Shown here: positions 13,380 through 14,954 of the stretch, one piece after another
How positions within the stretch are numbered: position 1 is the stretch's first letter
Layout of the letters: the number at the start of each line of letters is the position of its first letter
The notes under the pieces: model-generated
Told to the model about the DNA's origin: nothing
Seen by the model: the letters and a program-made list of their open reading frames with translations, nothing else
Databases searched by the model: none
Position numbers and translations under genes: made by a program
DNA from: Bacillota bacterium
Lineage (GTDB): Bacteria > Bacillota > Clostridia > Acetivibrionales > DSM-1351
DNA length: 14,954 bases
Reading direction: 5' to 3'
Assembly (NCBI GenBank): GCA_023398105.1
Contig: JAEWST010000168.1
Location: forward strand, 1 to 14,954

Positions 13380-14332
13380 TTGTAGTTTTAGATGGATACA
13401 CTTTAAATCCAGGAGATTTATCATGGGATGGGATTAGGCAACTTGGAGAATTAGTTGTTTATGATAGAACACCTTCTGAGAAAACAATTGAGAGAATTGG
13501 TGATGCTGACATAATATTGACAAATAAGGTTCTGTTAACAAAGGAAATATTAATGCAAACACCTTCAGTTAAATATATAGGAGTTATTGCAACTGGTTAT
13601 AATGTTGTTGATATAGAAATAGCCAAAGAACTTGGTATAATAGTGACAAATGTTCCAGCTTACAGCACAGCTTCTGTTGCACAGCTGGTTTTTGCATTTA
13701 TTCTTGAGTTATGTCATCATGTAGGTGAGCATAGCAGAGAAGTTCATAATGGTGCATGGACAAAAAGTATAGATTTCTCTTTCTGGAATTACCCTTTAGT
13801 AGAGCTTGCAGGTAAAACATTAGGTATAATAGGCTTTGGGGCTATTGGGCAAGCTACGGCAAAAATTGCAGCTGCATTTGGTATGAATATATTATTTTTT
13901 AATAGGACGAGAAAGCCTGAACTTGAAACAGATATAATAAGATTTGCTGAACTTGATGATGTACTTAGCAAATCAGATTTTATTAGCTTGCATTGTCCAT
14001 TGACTAACGAGACAAAGGCGTTAATAAATAAACATACAATTGCAAAAATGAAAGACGGTGCATTTCTCATTAATACTTCGAGAGGTGATGTATTAGTGGA
14101 ACAAGATGTGGCAGAGGCTTTAAACAGCGGTAAGCTGGCAGGAGTTGGCGTAGATGTGGTTTCTATTGAGCCAATAAAAGAAGATAATCCATTGTTGAAA
14201 GCTAAGAATTGCATAATAACACCGCATTTTGCCTGGGCTGCAAAGGAGTCAAGAGTACGGTTAATGGATACTTTGATTAAAAATATACAGGCTTTTTTAG
14301 ATAATAACTCAATTAATGTAGTAAACATGTGA
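13373..14332 (+). CDS. D-2-hydroxyacid dehydrogenase (glycerate/hydroxypyruvate reductase-like)
   Basis: This cytoplasmic enzyme interconverts a 2-oxoacid and a D-2-hydroxyacid with NAD(P)H. The nucleotide-binding loop is GIIGFGAIGQA (151-161). The catalytic triad is Arg237 (NTSRGD), Glu266 (VSIEP) and His285 (TPHFAWAA). The sequence ATGYNVVD (73-80) is typical of the substrate domain. After the second strand of the Rossmann fold the sequence is FFNRTRK (175-181). An Asp usual for NAD specificity is absent and Arg follows, which hints at NADPH use. I start at TTG 13373, giving 319 aa and the family-type N-terminus MKIVVLDGYTLNPGDLSW, with GGAGG 6 nt upstream; the longer frame from 13337 has a non-conserved extension. 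The likely substrate is hydroxypyruvate or glyoxylate, but this cannot be fixed from sequence. The leader is duplicated upstream. Confidence 0.88.
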   Translation: MKIVVLDGYTLNPGDLSWDGIRQLGELVVYDRTPSEKTIERIGDADIILTNKVLLTKEILMQTPSVKYIGVIATGYNVVDIEIAKELGIIVTNVPAYSTASVAQLVFAFILELCHHVGEHSREVHNGAWTKSIDFSFWNYPLVELAGKTLGIIGFGAIGQATAKIAAAFGMNILFFNRTRKPELETDIIRFAELDDVLSKSDFISLHCPLTNETKALINKHTIAKMKDGAFLINTSRGDVLVEQDVAEALNSGKLAGVGVDVVSIEPIKEDNPLLKAKNCIITPHFAWAAKESRVRLMDTLIKNIQAFLDNNSINVVNM

Positions 14333-14349
14333 TTCAGAAATCTTTTTTT
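14331..14349 (+). terminator. Weak hairpin with T7 tract after the dehydrogenase
   Basis: GATT (14331-14334) and AATC (14339-14342) form a four-pair stem directly followed by seven Ts (14343-14349). The stem is very short, so this is a tentative terminator overlapping the stop codon. Confidence 0.3.
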
Positions 14350-14379
14350 ACACAACTAATTCATGCAATTATTTCTAAG

Positions 14380-14494
14380 CAACTTTCCTATTTAGAAGTC
14401 TACCTATGATAAAGTTTATCAACGGTTTGTTACCAAGTAAACTAACTTTTCATTTGATAAGTCTCATACACTTACAGTTCAAATGGGAAAGTTG
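14380..14494 (+). other. Foldable intergenic segment, possible structured RNA
   Basis: CAACTTTCCTATTT (14380-14393) pairs with AAATGGGAAAGTTG (14481-14494) over 14 positions with one G-U, closing a domain of about 115 nt. Inside, TTATCAA (14416-14422) can pair with TTGATAA near 14454-14460, and GATAAA/TTTATC makes a local alternative. No ORF of note is present. It may be a small RNA or a complex terminator ahead of the rRNA promoters. Confidence 0.4.
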
Positions 14495-14504
14495 AGTAAC
14501 TAAA

Positions 14505-14613
14505 TATTAAATGGATTTAGAGGTAATGGAAGGAATTTAACATAATATGAATAAAGGAGGAGAAAATTGAGAATATTTAATAATAACCATATTAAATGGT
14601 TGATTTAGAGGTG
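14505..14613 (+). repeat. Imperfect direct repeat upstream of the rRNA promoters
   Basis: TATTAAATGGATTTAGAGGTA (14505-14525) recurs as TATTAAATGG-TTG-ATTTAGAGGTG (14590-14613), differing mainly by a small insertion. A GAAA(G/A)TTGAG block precedes each copy, at about 14487-14496 and 14562-14571. Confidence 0.6.
14567..14608 (+). CDS. Possible 13-codon ORF with a consensus Shine-Dalgarno
   Basis: TTG at 14567 lies 6 nt after AAGGAGG (14554-14560), an ideal ribosome site. The frame reads MRIFNNNHIKWLI and stops at TAG 14606-14608. The first repeat copy encodes a similar NIKWI-stop end but lacks a ribosome site. The peptide is amphipathic and far too short to classify. It could be a leader peptide, a remnant of a degraded gene, or chance. 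Confidence 0.3.
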   Translation: MRIFNNNHIKWLI

Positions 14614-14622
14614 TATAGTTGT

Positions 14623-14651
14623 TTGAAATTGTCTTGTAAAAAGTATATACT
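14623..14651 (+). promoter_or_regulatory. Upstream rRNA operon promoter (P1)
   Basis: TTGAAA at 14623-14628 and TATACT at 14646-14651 are separated by 17 bp. It lies 110 bp before a second, stronger promoter. This matches the tandem P1/P2 arrangement of Firmicutes rRNA operons. Confidence 0.6.
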
Positions 14652-14732
14652 AACCTAGCTGTCCGAGATGCAACACAAAGTATTATTGATATTGTGGGTT
14701 TCAAAAAAACTTAAAATAAAAATAAAAAAGTG

Positions 14733-14761
14733 TTGACAATGAAACAGTGAGATGGTATTAT
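14733..14761 (+). promoter_or_regulatory. Main rRNA operon promoter (P2) with AT-rich UP region
   Basis: TTGACA (14733-14738) and TATTAT (14756-14761) have an exact 17-bp spacer. The preceding 30 bp (about 14701-14730) is A-tract rich, like an UP element. The start should fall near 14768. The downstream sequence has the features of an rRNA leader. Confidence 0.85.
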
Positions 14762-14767
14762 AAACAA

Positions 14768-14954
14768 GCTGCTTGCGACAAGCGAATGGCAAAAAAACTT
14801 AAGAAGCAGATGTAAGAACGCTTCGGAGGTATTGGACTTTGAAAACTAAACAGTGATAAGTCTTTCGAAAGAAAGACGGTCTTTATAACAAAAGACCATG
14901 TAAAGGAACTCGAATAAATTCCAAAGTCTGTCAAAAGACTTTAAAAATTGAGTA
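14768..14954 (+). ncRNA. rRNA operon leader, cut before the 16S rRNA gene
   Basis: The conserved boxA-like stretch ACTTTGAAAACTAAACAG (14836-14853) is the typical antitermination element upstream of 16S rRNA in Firmicutes. It is surrounded by hairpins: GCTTG/CAAGC (14771-14783); GTCTTTC with GAAAGAC around GAAA (14860-14877); GGTCTTT with AAAGACC (14878-14897); and AAAGTCT with AGACTTT (14923-14942). The window ends at TTGAGTA, before the 16S start motif GAGTTTGATCCTGG. Regulation would be by growth rate through the two promoters and by Nus-factor antitermination. Confidence 0.85.

Noticed and set aside
13789..14355. 188-codon minus-strand frame
   Set aside because: It is antisense to the conserved dehydrogenase whose catalytic residues are intact on the plus strand.

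Overview
The window is AT-rich DNA from a low-GC Gram-positive bacterium, most likely an endospore-forming member of the Clostridia (Lachnospiraceae or a close relative). The evidence is strong purine-rich Shine-Dalgarno sites, frequent TTG starts, sigma-A promoters of the TTGACA-17-TATAAT type, two spore-coat-type proteins with mother-cell-type promoters, and a Firmicutes-style rRNA leader at the right edge.

Layout. 1-593 is the 3' end of a citramalate synthase gene (cimA). Two small genes follow: an unrecognised 85-residue protein and a two-helix membrane protein with a C-terminal zinc ribbon. A Cache-domain chemoreceptor lies on the minus strand (1686-3707). 4152-8522 is a xylose catabolism locus in the order xylB (xylulokinase), xylR (ROK repressor), xylA (isomerase). 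A strong promoter precedes xylB. Two different near-perfect palindromes, one at the xylB start site and one over the xylR promoter, are candidate operators. No transporter is visible.

8842-10717 holds a convergent pair: a SPOCS/DUF3794-like protein with a polyproline tract, and a CotE-like spore coat protein with a low-complexity tail. The same nonamer, CATATTATA, sits at promoter position upstream of both, which suggests mother-cell-specific expression in sporulation. The gap between them contains several inverted repeats.

11130-13074 is a two-gene operon encoding an HxxxDG acyltransferase and a zinc-ribbon membrane protein. It is followed by a D-2-hydroxyacid dehydrogenase gene (13373-14332). 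About 80 bp of that gene's 5' leader, including the Shine-Dalgarno site and start codon, is duplicated upstream, with a hairpin-rich insert between the copies.

14333-14954 contains a foldable region, an imperfect repeat with a 13-codon ORF, two tandem sigma-A promoters and an rRNA leader with a boxA-like element. The window ends just before a 16S rRNA gene should start. I see no phage, CRISPR, transposase or defence genes. The most unusual feature is the duplicated dehydrogenase leader; the palindromes at the xyl promoters and the spore-coat pair come next.
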